Below, one piece after another: positions 1 through 6,014 of a stretch of 12,765 nt of DNA. Source of the DNA: Candidatus Acidiferrales bacterium (GTDB lineage Bacteria > Acidobacteriota > Terriglobia > Acidoferrales > UBA7541); NCBI GenBank assembly GCA_030043155.1, contig JASHYE010000073.1:1-12765 (forward strand). The letters are read 5' to 3'. The translations under genes and the position numbers were made by a program. Below the pieces are notes generated by a model that saw nothing but the letters and a program-made list of their open reading frames with translations, searched no databases and had not been told where the DNA came from. How positions within the stretch are numbered: position 1 is the stretch's first letter; every line of letters starts with the position of its first letter.

Positions 1-369
1 GCGTCGCTGGGTTGCCTTGGCTTGATTCTTGCCATCGTTGGTGTTTATGGCGTGATTTCCTATTCGGTGAGTCAGCGCACACACGAAATTGGCATCCGCA
101 TGGCGCTCGGTGCGCAGCGCGCAGAAGTTCTCAAAATGATTTTGGGGCAGGGCTTTGTGATTGTTGCAGCGGGACTGGTCCTGGGCTGCCTGAGCGCCTT
201 TGCGGCGGCGCGTCTCGTCGCCAACATGCTAGTAGGCGTCAGCCCCGCTGACCCAGCAACGTATTCAGCGGTTGTCGTTGTTCTCGGACTGATTGGGCTC
301 GCTGCTTGCTATGTTCCGGCGCGGCGTGCAATGCGTGTTGATCCAATGGAAGCGCTGAGATACGAGTGA
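1..369 (+). CDS. ABC transporter permease, FtsX/MacB (ADOP-like) C-terminal end, partial
   Basis: This is the last 122 residues of an inner-membrane permease of the MacB/FtsX class; the start lies outside the window and frame 1 is open from base 1. It opens in a hydrophobic helix (LGLILAIVGVYGVISY), followed by the family signature SQRTHEIGIRMALGA on the cytoplasmic side. Two further hydrophobic segments follow (around residues 48-68 and 88-108), and it ends with PARRAMRVDPMEALRYE, the typical terminus of these permeases. Such proteins act with an ATPase in tripartite macrolide/lipoprotein-type export or, in Acidobacteria, occur as large stand-alone ADOP permeases. The substrate cannot be told from this fragment. 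The gene stops with TGA 227 bases before the kinase gene, so it is probably a separate transcription unit. A link to the TolC-family gene downstream is possible but not shown. Confidence 0.9.
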   Translation, partial: ASLGCLGLILAIVGVYGVISYSVSQRTHEIGIRMALGAQRAEVLKMILGQGFVIVAAGLVLGCLSAFAAARLVANMLVGVSPADPATYSAVVVVLGLIGLAACYVPARRAMRVDPMEALRYE

Positions 370-596
370 TGGCGCGCTTTGATCGAGCAGAAATTCGACT
401 GGCGCCAGTGAAATTCTAATCGGCCAATTCTGGAATTAGAAACCAGCGTAAGTTATTGATAATAAAAGACGGCACCCCGTTCTAATCGACACTAATTCGC
501 CCCTTCTTCGCAGCTGCGGGGCGGAAGAACTAGCATCCGCGCGCTCCATCTCGGCGATTCTCAGAACCGTGCTACATTCATCAGGACATTCGCACT
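370..596. other. Intergenic region with short palindromes and repeats
   Basis: No open frame here is convincing. A perfect 12-bp palindrome, ACTGGCGCCAGT, lies at 398-409. TTCTAAT at 414-420 is mirrored by ATTAGAA at 435-441. TTCTAATCG recurs directly at 414-422 and 480-488, and CGCAGCTGCG at 510-519 is a 10-bp palindrome. A GATAAT box at 458-463 could be a -10 element, but no good -35 was found. No hairpin followed by a T-run is visible for the upstream permease gene. AGGA at 583-586, ten bases before the ATG at 597, is the likely ribosome binding site of the kinase gene. Confidence 0.4.
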
Positions 597-1919
597 ATGC
601 CCGAGCCGAGTGAATCTCCGCGCTACGAAAAATTTGGCTGGCTGGACGTTCTCGGGCTCGCTTTCCTCGCGGGCCTCGCCGTGCTACCGCCTATCGCTGA
701 AATTCACAAGCAAATCATCCTGCTCGCTATTGGCATTTTCCAAGTCTTTGAAAGCCGTCTGGTCGGTTTCCACACACAACTGCTCAGCGGCCGCTCCTAC
801 AGTGTTCTTATTAAAATTCTCCTTTGCTCTTTGCTTCTCGTCCACACGGTTCCTGTCACCGAGCCCGTCATCAATAGCGCTTATTGGCCAATCTACTTTC
901 TGCCAGTCGTAACAGCGGCCACATATTTCGGACCTTTGGCTACTCTCGGCTGGACCGCCATTACTTCTGTTGCTTATTGCTCCTATTTGATTCCTGCCCA
1001 TTTCGAATACTATGAAATCACGCCTGACGCCTACGAACTTCTGGGCATCCGCATCCTCTTCTTTTTCCTCGCTGCCCTTCTCATTAATCGCTTCGTCATC
1101 GAGAATCGCCGCCAGGTCGCCCGCTATCAAACGCTTTCAGAAACTCTTGCCGAGTCAAATCGGCAGCTTCAACACGCACAAGCGGAAGCGCGGCGCGCGG
1201 AGAGACTGGCGGCGCTCGGCCATCTCTCCGCCGGACTCGCACACGAGATACGCAATCCGCTCGGCATCATTAAAGGCTCCGCAGAAATGCTGAGTCAAAA
1301 ATTCGGCCCATCTCAGCCCGCCGCTGGCGAGCTCGCGGGGTACATCTCCACGGAAGTGAATCGCCTCAACGCGCTCGTCTCGCGCTTCCTGGATTTCGCG
1401 CGCCCGTCACGGCTTGAAGTGAAGCCGGTCAACCTGCGGCAAGTCGTTGATCGTGCGCTCGAAATTGCGCAGAGCCGCTATCCAGAATCGGGTATTTCCA
1501 TCGAACGGCACTTTGCCGCTGACGCGCCTTCCGTGCTCGCCGACGAACAGATGTGCGAGCAGGTATTCACCAATTTGATTCTGAACGCATACGAAGCCAT
1601 GCTTCCCGAGAATAATGGCGCAACCGCCGCAGTCGGCAGCACAGCAAACGAGAAAAAACTCACGGTTTCCATCTCGCGCTATACGACCAATGGCACACCC
1701 GGCGCCGTGACAACGATAGAGGATTCGGGTCCTGGTGTACCTGAAGAGCTGCGCGAGCAGATCTTCAATCCTTTTGTGAGTTCAAAAAAAACAGGAGTCG
1801 GCCTGGGTCTTTCGATCGTCGCGAAGATCATCGACGATCATCGGGGAACGATCGAACTTACATCAAGGCCGGGCGAGGGAGCGAGGTTCTGCGTTTTCCT
1901 GCCCGAAACTGCGGCATAA
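597..1919 (+). CDS. Membrane sensor histidine kinase, NtrB-like, partner of the downstream sigma-54 activator
   Basis: This 440-residue protein would autophosphorylate on a histidine and pass phosphate to the regulator encoded next. Residues about 17-168 hold roughly five hydrophobic segments with short loops, so the input domain is membrane-embedded rather than a large periplasmic sensor. Part of it (about 97-132, LPVVTAATYFGPLATLGW) recalls the DUF4118 membrane region of KdpD-type kinases. A charged linker, probably coiled coil (about 170-205), leads to the HisKA H-box HEIRNPLG with H216. The HATPase domain shows the N-box NLILNAYEAM (N330), G1 DSGPG (D376), an F-box NPF around 391-393, and G2 GVGLGLSIV (400-408). 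No PAS or HAMP domain was recognised. All catalytic boxes look intact. The gene is followed after 25 bases by the regulator gene, which implies an operon. The signal sensed is unknown. Confidence 0.93.
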   Translation: MPEPSESPRYEKFGWLDVLGLAFLAGLAVLPPIAEIHKQIILLAIGIFQVFESRLVGFHTQLLSGRSYSVLIKILLCSLLLVHTVPVTEPVINSAYWPIYFLPVVTAATYFGPLATLGWTAITSVAYCSYLIPAHFEYYEITPDAYELLGIRILFFFLAALLINRFVIENRRQVARYQTLSETLAESNRQLQHAQAEARRAERLAALGHLSAGLAHEIRNPLGIIKGSAEMLSQKFGPSQPAAGELAGYISTEVNRLNALVSRFLDFARPSRLEVKPVNLRQVVDRALEIAQSRYPESGISIERHFAADAPSVLADEQMCEQVFTNLILNAYEAMLPENNGATAAVGSTANEKKLTVSISRYTTNGTPGAVTTIEDSGPGVPEELREQIFNPFVSSKKTGVGLGLSIVAKIIDDHRGTIELTSRPGEGARFCVFLPETAA

Positions 1920-1944
1920 TAGGAACACGGGCGGGAAATCAGTT

Positions 1945-3315
1945 ATGGCCTCCATCCTGATCGTCGAAGATGAGCCCAAGATGCGGCGGCTGCTCGAGAT
2001 GAACCTTGCCGATCAGGGATTCACAACGCATGCGGCGGGCGACGCTGAATCCGGACTCAAGCTCCTCAACACTGAAAAAGTCGACCTCGTCCTCACGGAT
2101 TTCAAGCTTCCTGGAATGAACGGAGTGGAGTTCTTACAAGCGATTAAGCGCGCCAATGCCACGCTTCCGGTTGTGATCATGACGGCATACGGTTCGGTCG
2201 AATCGGCCGTTGAAGCGATGAAGTTCGGGGCTAGCGATTATGTTCTGAAACCATTCTCTTTGGCGGAAATGGTCCTCGTTGTACGCAAGGAGCTTGAGGC
2301 CCACAATCTTCGCGAGGAAAATCGCAATCTGCGGGAAGCGCTCGGCCAGCGGTATGAATACAGCAACGTAATTGCAAACAGCGAAAAAATGCAAAATGTT
2401 CTCGCGCTGGTCGAGCGAGTGGCGCCAACCAATTCGACGGTGCTGCTCGGGGGCGAGAGCGGCGTGGGTAAGGATCTGATTGCTCGCGCCATTCATGAGC
2501 ATTCCAGCCGCGCGTCCGGGCCATTTCTCAAAATAAATAGCACAGCCATACCGGAGAATCTCCTGGAGAGCGAGCTTTTCGGCTATGAAAAGGGCGCATT
2601 CTCAGGAGCCACTTCCGCCAAGCCCGGAAAATTCGAGCTCGCCGACAAAGGCACGCTTTTCCTCGATGAAATCGGGGATGTTCCTCCGCCAATCCAGGTG
2701 AAATTACTGCGCGTCATTCAGGAACGGGAGTTCGAACGGCTCGGCGGCACCAAGACGCTGAAAGTCGACGTGCGATTGATCGCGGCAACCAATCGCGACC
2801 TGCGAGCGGCACTGGAGGAGGGCACGTTTCGGCAGGATCTTTATTATCGTCTCAATGTCGTAGCCATAGACATTCCTTCACTGCGCGAACACAAAGAGGA
2901 TATTCCGGCACTCGCTGATTTTTTCCTGCAGCGCTTCGCGCAAGCTTCCGGAAAAGGATTGATCGGCATCTCACCCGAGGCGATCGAGATTCTGATGCAA
3001 TTTCCCTGGCCGGGCAACGTTCGCGAGCTTGAAAACGTGCTCGAACGGTCCGTCACTTTCGCAGCCGGAGCAACCCTTGGCCCAGCGGACATTCGCCTCG
3101 ACCGAACTGGGCAGTCCACATCCACCGCTCCTGTCATTCCAGAAGGCATGACCCTCGATCAATGGGAGCAGGAAATCATTCGCGAGGCGCTGCGACGGTC
3201 GAATGGGAATAAGAGCCAGGCGGCGCGTTCTCTGGGGCTCACGCGAAATGCTCTCCGTTACCGCCTGTCCCAAATGGGCATTGGCGAATCGCCAGATCAC
3301 GAAGATTCTGTTTAG
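1945..3315 (+). CDS. Sigma-54-dependent response regulator, NtrC family
   Basis: This 456-residue regulator has the full NtrC layout: a receiver domain (about 3-118, acidic pair E8/D9, phospho-acceptor D52 in LTDFKLPGMNG, T80, conserved K102), an AAA+ domain (about 140-380) and a Fis-type helix-turn-helix (about 406-446, NGNKSQAARSLGLTRNALRYRL). In the AAA+ domain the Walker A is GGESGVGK (169-176) and the Walker B is GTLFLDEIG (D241, E242). The sigma-54-contacting loop reads GAFSGA (217-222) instead of canonical GAFTGA. Once phosphorylated it should oligomerise at an upstream site and drive ATP-dependent opening of sigma-54 promoters. Its cognate kinase is the gene just upstream. A near-consensus -24/-12 promoter and a palindrome suitable as its binding site lie in the next intergenic region, so the FecR-domain gene is the most likely direct target (inference). 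Confidence 0.95.
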   Translation: MASILIVEDEPKMRRLLEMNLADQGFTTHAAGDAESGLKLLNTEKVDLVLTDFKLPGMNGVEFLQAIKRANATLPVVIMTAYGSVESAVEAMKFGASDYVLKPFSLAEMVLVVRKELEAHNLREENRNLREALGQRYEYSNVIANSEKMQNVLALVERVAPTNSTVLLGGESGVGKDLIARAIHEHSSRASGPFLKINSTAIPENLLESELFGYEKGAFSGATSAKPGKFELADKGTLFLDEIGDVPPPIQVKLLRVIQEREFERLGGTKTLKVDVRLIAATNRDLRAALEEGTFRQDLYYRLNVVAIDIPSLREHKEDIPALADFFLQRFAQASGKGLIGISPEAIEILMQFPWPGNVRELENVLERSVTFAAGATLGPADIRLDRTGQSTSTAPVIPEGMTLDQWEQEIIREALRRSNGNKSQAARSLGLTRNALRYRLSQMGIGESPDHEDSV

Positions 3316-3316
3316 C

Positions 3317-3373
3317 CCATACGCAGCAGGATGTGCCTCGCGCAACGGCGGAAATACCATACGTAGCAGTATG
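3317..3373. repeat. Imperfect 17-bp direct repeat pair, 40 bp apart
   Basis: CCATACGCAGCAGGATG (3317-3333) and CCATACGTAGCAGTATG (3357-3373) agree at 15 of 17 bases and start exactly 40 bp apart, close to four helical turns. The second copy is the core of the perfect inverted repeat at 3355-3376. The first copy starts two bases after the regulator stop codon and has a degraded right arm. The arrangement suits a strong and a weak binding site for one protein on the same face of the DNA. ACGTAGC occurs once more at 3385-3391. Confidence 0.6.
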
Positions 3374-3376
3374 GTA
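3355..3376. promoter_or_regulatory. Perfect inverted repeat, candidate enhancer (UAS) for the NtrC-type regulator
   Basis: The sequence is TACCATAC, a six-base spacer GTAGCA, then GTATGGTA: eight perfectly matched base pairs per arm with arm starts 14 bp apart. Its centre is about 167 bp upstream of the GG of the -24 element at 3532 and about 190 bp upstream of the predicted start point. Fis-type dimers of NtrC-family activators bind dyads at such distances. The alternative is an RNA hairpin in the 3' untranslated region of the kinase/regulator mRNA. No T-run follows, which argues against a simple intrinsic terminator. Confidence 0.55.
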
Positions 3377-3378
3377 AC

Positions 3379-3463
3379 CTGAAAACGTAGCTTCAGGACT
3401 GGTTGAAATCAGCCTGCATGGCTGAAAACCACCATCAGTGGCTTGCTGCGAGACAAGCTCACG
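3379..3463 (+). other. Run of short inverted repeats downstream of the regulator gene
   Basis: Several small dyads follow each other: CTGAA/TTCAG (3379-3395), TCAGCC-TGCAT-GGCTGA flanked by GGTT/AACC (3401-3430), CCAC/GTGG (3429-3441) and GCTTG/CAAGC (about 3441-3458). They lie upstream of the predicted sigma-54 start near 3557. If transcribed, they would therefore belong to the tail of the kinase/regulator message rather than the leader of the FecR-domain gene. They may form a transcript-end structure. No uridine tract follows, and no known riboswitch core was recognised. Confidence 0.35.
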
Positions 3464-3483
3464 GCTTTGCCAATCGATGTAAG

Positions 3484-3518
3484 TGTTTGAATATAAAAAA
3501 CTTAAATTGAAATGATTG
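3484..3518. promoter_or_regulatory. AT-rich tract between candidate UAS and sigma-54 promoter
   Basis: This stretch of about 35 bases is strongly A/T-rich, including TATAAAAAACTTAAATTGAA, in an otherwise GC-rich neighbourhood. It lies between the palindrome at 3355-3376 and the -24/-12 element. At sigma-54 promoters such DNA often allows the bend, with or without IHF, that brings the activator to the polymerase. No full IHF consensus was found. It could alternatively be an UP-like element or a sigma-70 promoter part. Confidence 0.4.
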
Positions 3519-3529
3519 GACGGATGAAC

Positions 3530-3546
3530 TTGGCATTCTGCTTGCT
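3530..3546 (+). promoter_or_regulatory. Sigma-54 (-24/-12) promoter of the FecR-domain gene
   Basis: TTGGCATTCTGCTTGCT matches the sigma-54 consensus YTGGCACGRNNNTTGCW at all the strongly conserved positions: TTGGCA at -24 and TTGCT at -12. The first G of GG (3532) and the G of GC (3544) are exactly 12 bases apart. Transcription should start about 12 bases after the C at 3545, near 3557, giving a leader of about 43 bases before the ATG at 3600. A sigma-54 activator gene ends 214 bases upstream, which makes a chance match less likely. Confidence 0.8.
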
Positions 3547-3599
3547 GTCTCATCTCTGAAACTTGGATTCAGTCCGCCATATTAGGTGGGAGGGACGAT

Positions 3600-5726
3600 A
3601 TGAAAAAATATCTCGGAATGGCCTTAACTGCTCTCTTCGGGCTGGCGATGATAACGCCTGTCGCGTACACCCAAGACCAAAGCACACAAGATCAGAGCGT
3701 TCAGCAGCAACAAGCCGCTCCTCCCCCAAGCCAAGCCGTTCCGGATCAGCCCGCCGATCAAAATGCGCCGGCGGATGAAGCGGATCAAAACCCACAGACG
3801 CAGCCGACGGTTGGGCATATAAGCTTCATTCACGGCAACGTGTCTATTCAGCGAGGCGATTCAGGCGATTGGATCGCGGCTACGCTGAATACGCCAGTTG
3901 AGGCTGGCGACCGAGTTTCGACAGGCGATGATTCAAGGGCGGAAGTCCAGCTCGACTACGCCAACTTGGTTCGATTAGCTCAGAATTCCACCGTAAAGAT
4001 TACAAGCCTGAACAAGGACCAAATCCAGATCCAAGTCGGAGAGGGTCTGGTCAGCTACGACGTGCTTCCAAACAGCCAGGCAGCCGCTGAAATTGACACG
4101 CCGAATTCCGCAGTTCATCCGCTCCGCCAGGGTGAATATCGAGTTCAAATCGCAAATGACTCTGAGACCGAAGTGACCGTGCGGGACGGGGAAGCAGACG
4201 TTTCCGAACCTCAGGGCAGCACTAAGGTGGAGAGCGGACAGCTCATAATGATCCAAGGCACAGATAATCCACAATATCAGACGACGAATGCCCCTGCGCC
4301 GGACGATTTTGATCGCTGGAATAGCAGCCGCGACCAAACCATTCTGAATGCTCAGAGCTGGCAGCATACAGACCGTTACTACACTGGTTCTCAGGACCTT
4401 GATTCGTATGGCCACTGGGAAAATGTTCCAGACTATGGTCAGGTTTGGGTTCCTGATCAAGACTCTGGATGGGCACCATATCGTGACGGCACATGGGAGT
4501 GGGAGCCTTATTACGGCTGGACTTGGGTTTCGTACGAGCCGTGGGGATGGGCGCCTTATCACTATGGCCGCTGGTTCGTCTATGGCGGTAACTGGGCATG
4601 GTGGCCCGGACCGATCGGCGTCTATGGCGGATGGGGCTATCGTCCCATCTGGGCTCCGGCGTACGTATCTTTCTTCGGCTGGGGCGGCGGAATCAGCTTC
4701 GGCTTTGGTTTTGGGAATATCGGCTGGCTCGCGTTGGGTCCCGCTGACTTCTTCCATCCCTGGTGGGGTTGGGGAGTGACCCGCGTCGGCTTTGCCGGCT
4801 ATGTCGGCTTCCACGATCGATTCGGCTGGGGTGGACGTGGGTTTGGCCCACTCTACGCTGGGCGAAACGGCTTCTCGAATATCGGGCGCTTCGATAACGA
4901 CGCTCGCATCCGCGCGGGCGTGTCCTCTATCCGAGGAGATCAATTCGGCCGCGGTGTCGGACACTTCGAACGCGGAATGAGTGCGGCACAATTTCATTCG
5001 GCCAGCTTCATGACGGGACGAATTCCGGCGACTCCGAACCGCGAGAGCCTCGGTCGCGTGGAAAACCACGTTTCGCCGGGAATTGCGCGCACAGCCAGCG
5101 CTAATAATCAGCATTTCTTCTCGCAGAGCCGATCTTCTGTCGCTCAGCGGTCTTTTAGCCAAGAAGCTTCTGCTCAGCAACGGGCGATTGACAGTTCTCG
5201 CGGCGGGAACCAGGCCTTCCGTGGAAACGCGGGAGCGAGCAATGGTTGGCACAGCTTCAGCCAAAACAGCAACGCTCGCGGGCAAGCGCAACCAAATGCG
5301 TCCAACCGTTCGTTCAATCAACAGGGACGCTCGCAAGGCAATAGTGGATCGCGCGGAGACGTTTGGCACCAGTTCACTCCACCTTCGCGAAGCAATCAGG
5401 CTCGGCCGAACTCGGGCAGCAGTGCAGGGCGGAGCTACGGAGATTCATCGCGCGGCGGCTCGTACGGCAACTATTCAAGGCCGCAGCTAAACATGCGGCA
5501 GCCGGTTGTCAACCAGCGCTCCTATGGTGGCCGCAGCTATGGCGGGTCCTATGGTCGCTCCAACGGGTCCAGCAGATCCGCCTCCCCTCGCGGCGGATCG
5601 TATAACCGGTCAAGCCGGTCGGGTAGCTCAGGTGGATCTCGCGGTGGTGGCGCGTACCGTGGTGGAGGGGGCAGCCGAGGCGGCGGTTCCCATGGCAGCA
5701 GCCATGGCGGTGGACATCGCCGGTAA
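3600..5726 (+). CDS. Secreted FecR-domain protein with Trp-rich DUF6600-like region and Gly/Ser/Arg-rich tail
   Basis: This 708-residue protein begins with a signal peptide (MKKYLGMALTALFGLAMITP, cleavage near residue 24). A Gln/Pro/Asp-rich linker runs to about 70. A FecR-like beta domain (about 70-230) contains GHISFIHGNVSIQR, PVEAGDRVSTGDDSRAEV and VTVRDGEADV. Residues 255-420 hold the repeated W/Y/G pattern typical of DUF6600 (YGHWENVPDYGQVWVP, EPWGWAPYHYGRW). From about 530 the chain is low complexity with WHSF/WHQF motifs and a Gly-Ser-Tyr-Arg tail ending in GGGHRR. There is no trans-membrane anchor or sorting signal, so it is probably periplasmic or surface-exposed. FecR in iron uptake is an anti-sigma regulator, but here the domain stands without one, so a structural envelope role is more likely. 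AGGTGGGAGGG (3584-3594) is a strong ribosome binding site. A sigma-54 promoter lies just upstream. Confidence 0.88.
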   Translation: MKKYLGMALTALFGLAMITPVAYTQDQSTQDQSVQQQQAAPPPSQAVPDQPADQNAPADEADQNPQTQPTVGHISFIHGNVSIQRGDSGDWIAATLNTPVEAGDRVSTGDDSRAEVQLDYANLVRLAQNSTVKITSLNKDQIQIQVGEGLVSYDVLPNSQAAAEIDTPNSAVHPLRQGEYRVQIANDSETEVTVRDGEADVSEPQGSTKVESGQLIMIQGTDNPQYQTTNAPAPDDFDRWNSSRDQTILNAQSWQHTDRYYTGSQDLDSYGHWENVPDYGQVWVPDQDSGWAPYRDGTWEWEPYYGWTWVSYEPWGWAPYHYGRWFVYGGNWAWWPGPIGVYGGWGYRPIWAPAYVSFFGWGGGISFGFGFGNIGWLALGPADFFHPWWGWGVTRVGFAGYVGFHDRFGWGGRGFGPLYAGRNGFSNIGRFDNDARIRAGVSSIRGDQFGRGVGHFERGMSAAQFHSASFMTGRIPATPNRESLGRVENHVSPGIARTASANNQHFFSQSRSSVAQRSFSQEASAQQRAIDSSRGGNQAFRGNAGASNGWHSFSQNSNARGQAQPNASNRSFNQQGRSQGNSGSRGDVWHQFTPPSRSNQARPNSGSSAGRSYGDSSRGGSYGNYSRPQLNMRQPVVNQRSYGGRSYGGSYGRSNGSSRSASPRGGSYNRSSRSGSSGGSRGGGAYRGGGGSRGGGSHGSSHGGGHRR

Positions 5727-5827
5727 AATTGGGATCGAATCCCGCGGCCCAGCCCAGCCTTTCAAGCCGTTTGCTCCGGGCTCAGGCGCAACTTCTGCAG
5801 ATCTCGCCTGTTCATTTCTGAGTGTCG

Positions 5828-5847
5828 GCTGTCCGGTTACGGACAGC
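5828..5847. other. Perfect 8-bp inverted repeat (hairpin terminator or operator)
   Basis: GCTGTCCG, loop GTTA, CGGACAGC: eight perfect pairs with a tetraloop, about 100 bases after the stop of the FecR-domain gene. As RNA it would be a stable GC-rich hairpin, but it is followed by AGCCACATATG rather than a T-run, so intrinsic termination is doubtful. As DNA its centre lies about 60 bp upstream of the GG of the sigma-54-like site at 5896-5912, a possible activator position. Its arms share no sequence with the dyad at 3355-3376. The rest of 5727-6014 shows no gene. Confidence 0.45.
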
Positions 5848-5895
5848 AGCCACATATGTTATCCTTCTAAGCTATTGACTTCCTGCCTTTTACGA

Positions 5896-5912
5896 CTGGC
5901 TATTCCCCTGCA
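5896..5912 (+). promoter_or_regulatory. Sigma-54-like promoter candidate upstream of the TolC-family gene
   Basis: CTGGCTATTCCCCTGCA keeps the CTGGC of the -24 box and TGCA of the -12 box, with GG (5898) and GC (5910) exactly 12 bases apart. It departs from consensus at the A after TGGC, at the following CG and R positions, and at the first T of TTGC. The predicted start is near 5923, leaving a leader of about 92 bases to the ATG at 6015. It is much weaker than the 3530-3546 site and could be a chance match. Its position before an exported-protein gene in the same neighbourhood is the reason to record it. Confidence 0.4.
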
Positions 5913-6014
5913 ACGAGGGTACTGAAACGCTTTTGAAGCTTTGCCTTGTCGATTTACAAATCTTGAGGAGTAGACTGCGGTTTTTCGGCAAACCATTCGG
6001 AAAGGAAAGAACTT

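Noticed and set aside
3339..3463. Resemblance of the 3316-3599 spacer to a c-di-GMP-I (GEMM) riboswitch
   Set aside because: Some fragments (CGCAACGGC, GTAGC...GGTAACC) look similar, but the conserved GGCAAACC and GACGCAAAGCC core is missing and the region lies upstream of the predicted start.
3975..5369. Long (464-codon) open frame on the minus strand inside the FecR-domain gene
   Set aside because: It is wholly antisense to a gene with clear domains, shows no recognisable motif or signal, and has the composition expected of a frame opposite a Gly/Trp-rich coding sequence.
597..5726. PrsK/PrsR-type control of a PEP-CTERM/exosortase system
   Set aside because: The two-component pair is of the right general class, but the FecR-domain protein ends in GGGHRR with no PEP motif, hydrophobic helix or basic sorting tail, and no exosortase gene is present.
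5506..5925. Alternative plus-strand frame running across the end of the FecR-domain gene
   Set aside because: It is an Ala-rich shadow of the repetitive tail and has no ribosome binding site or recognisable domain.
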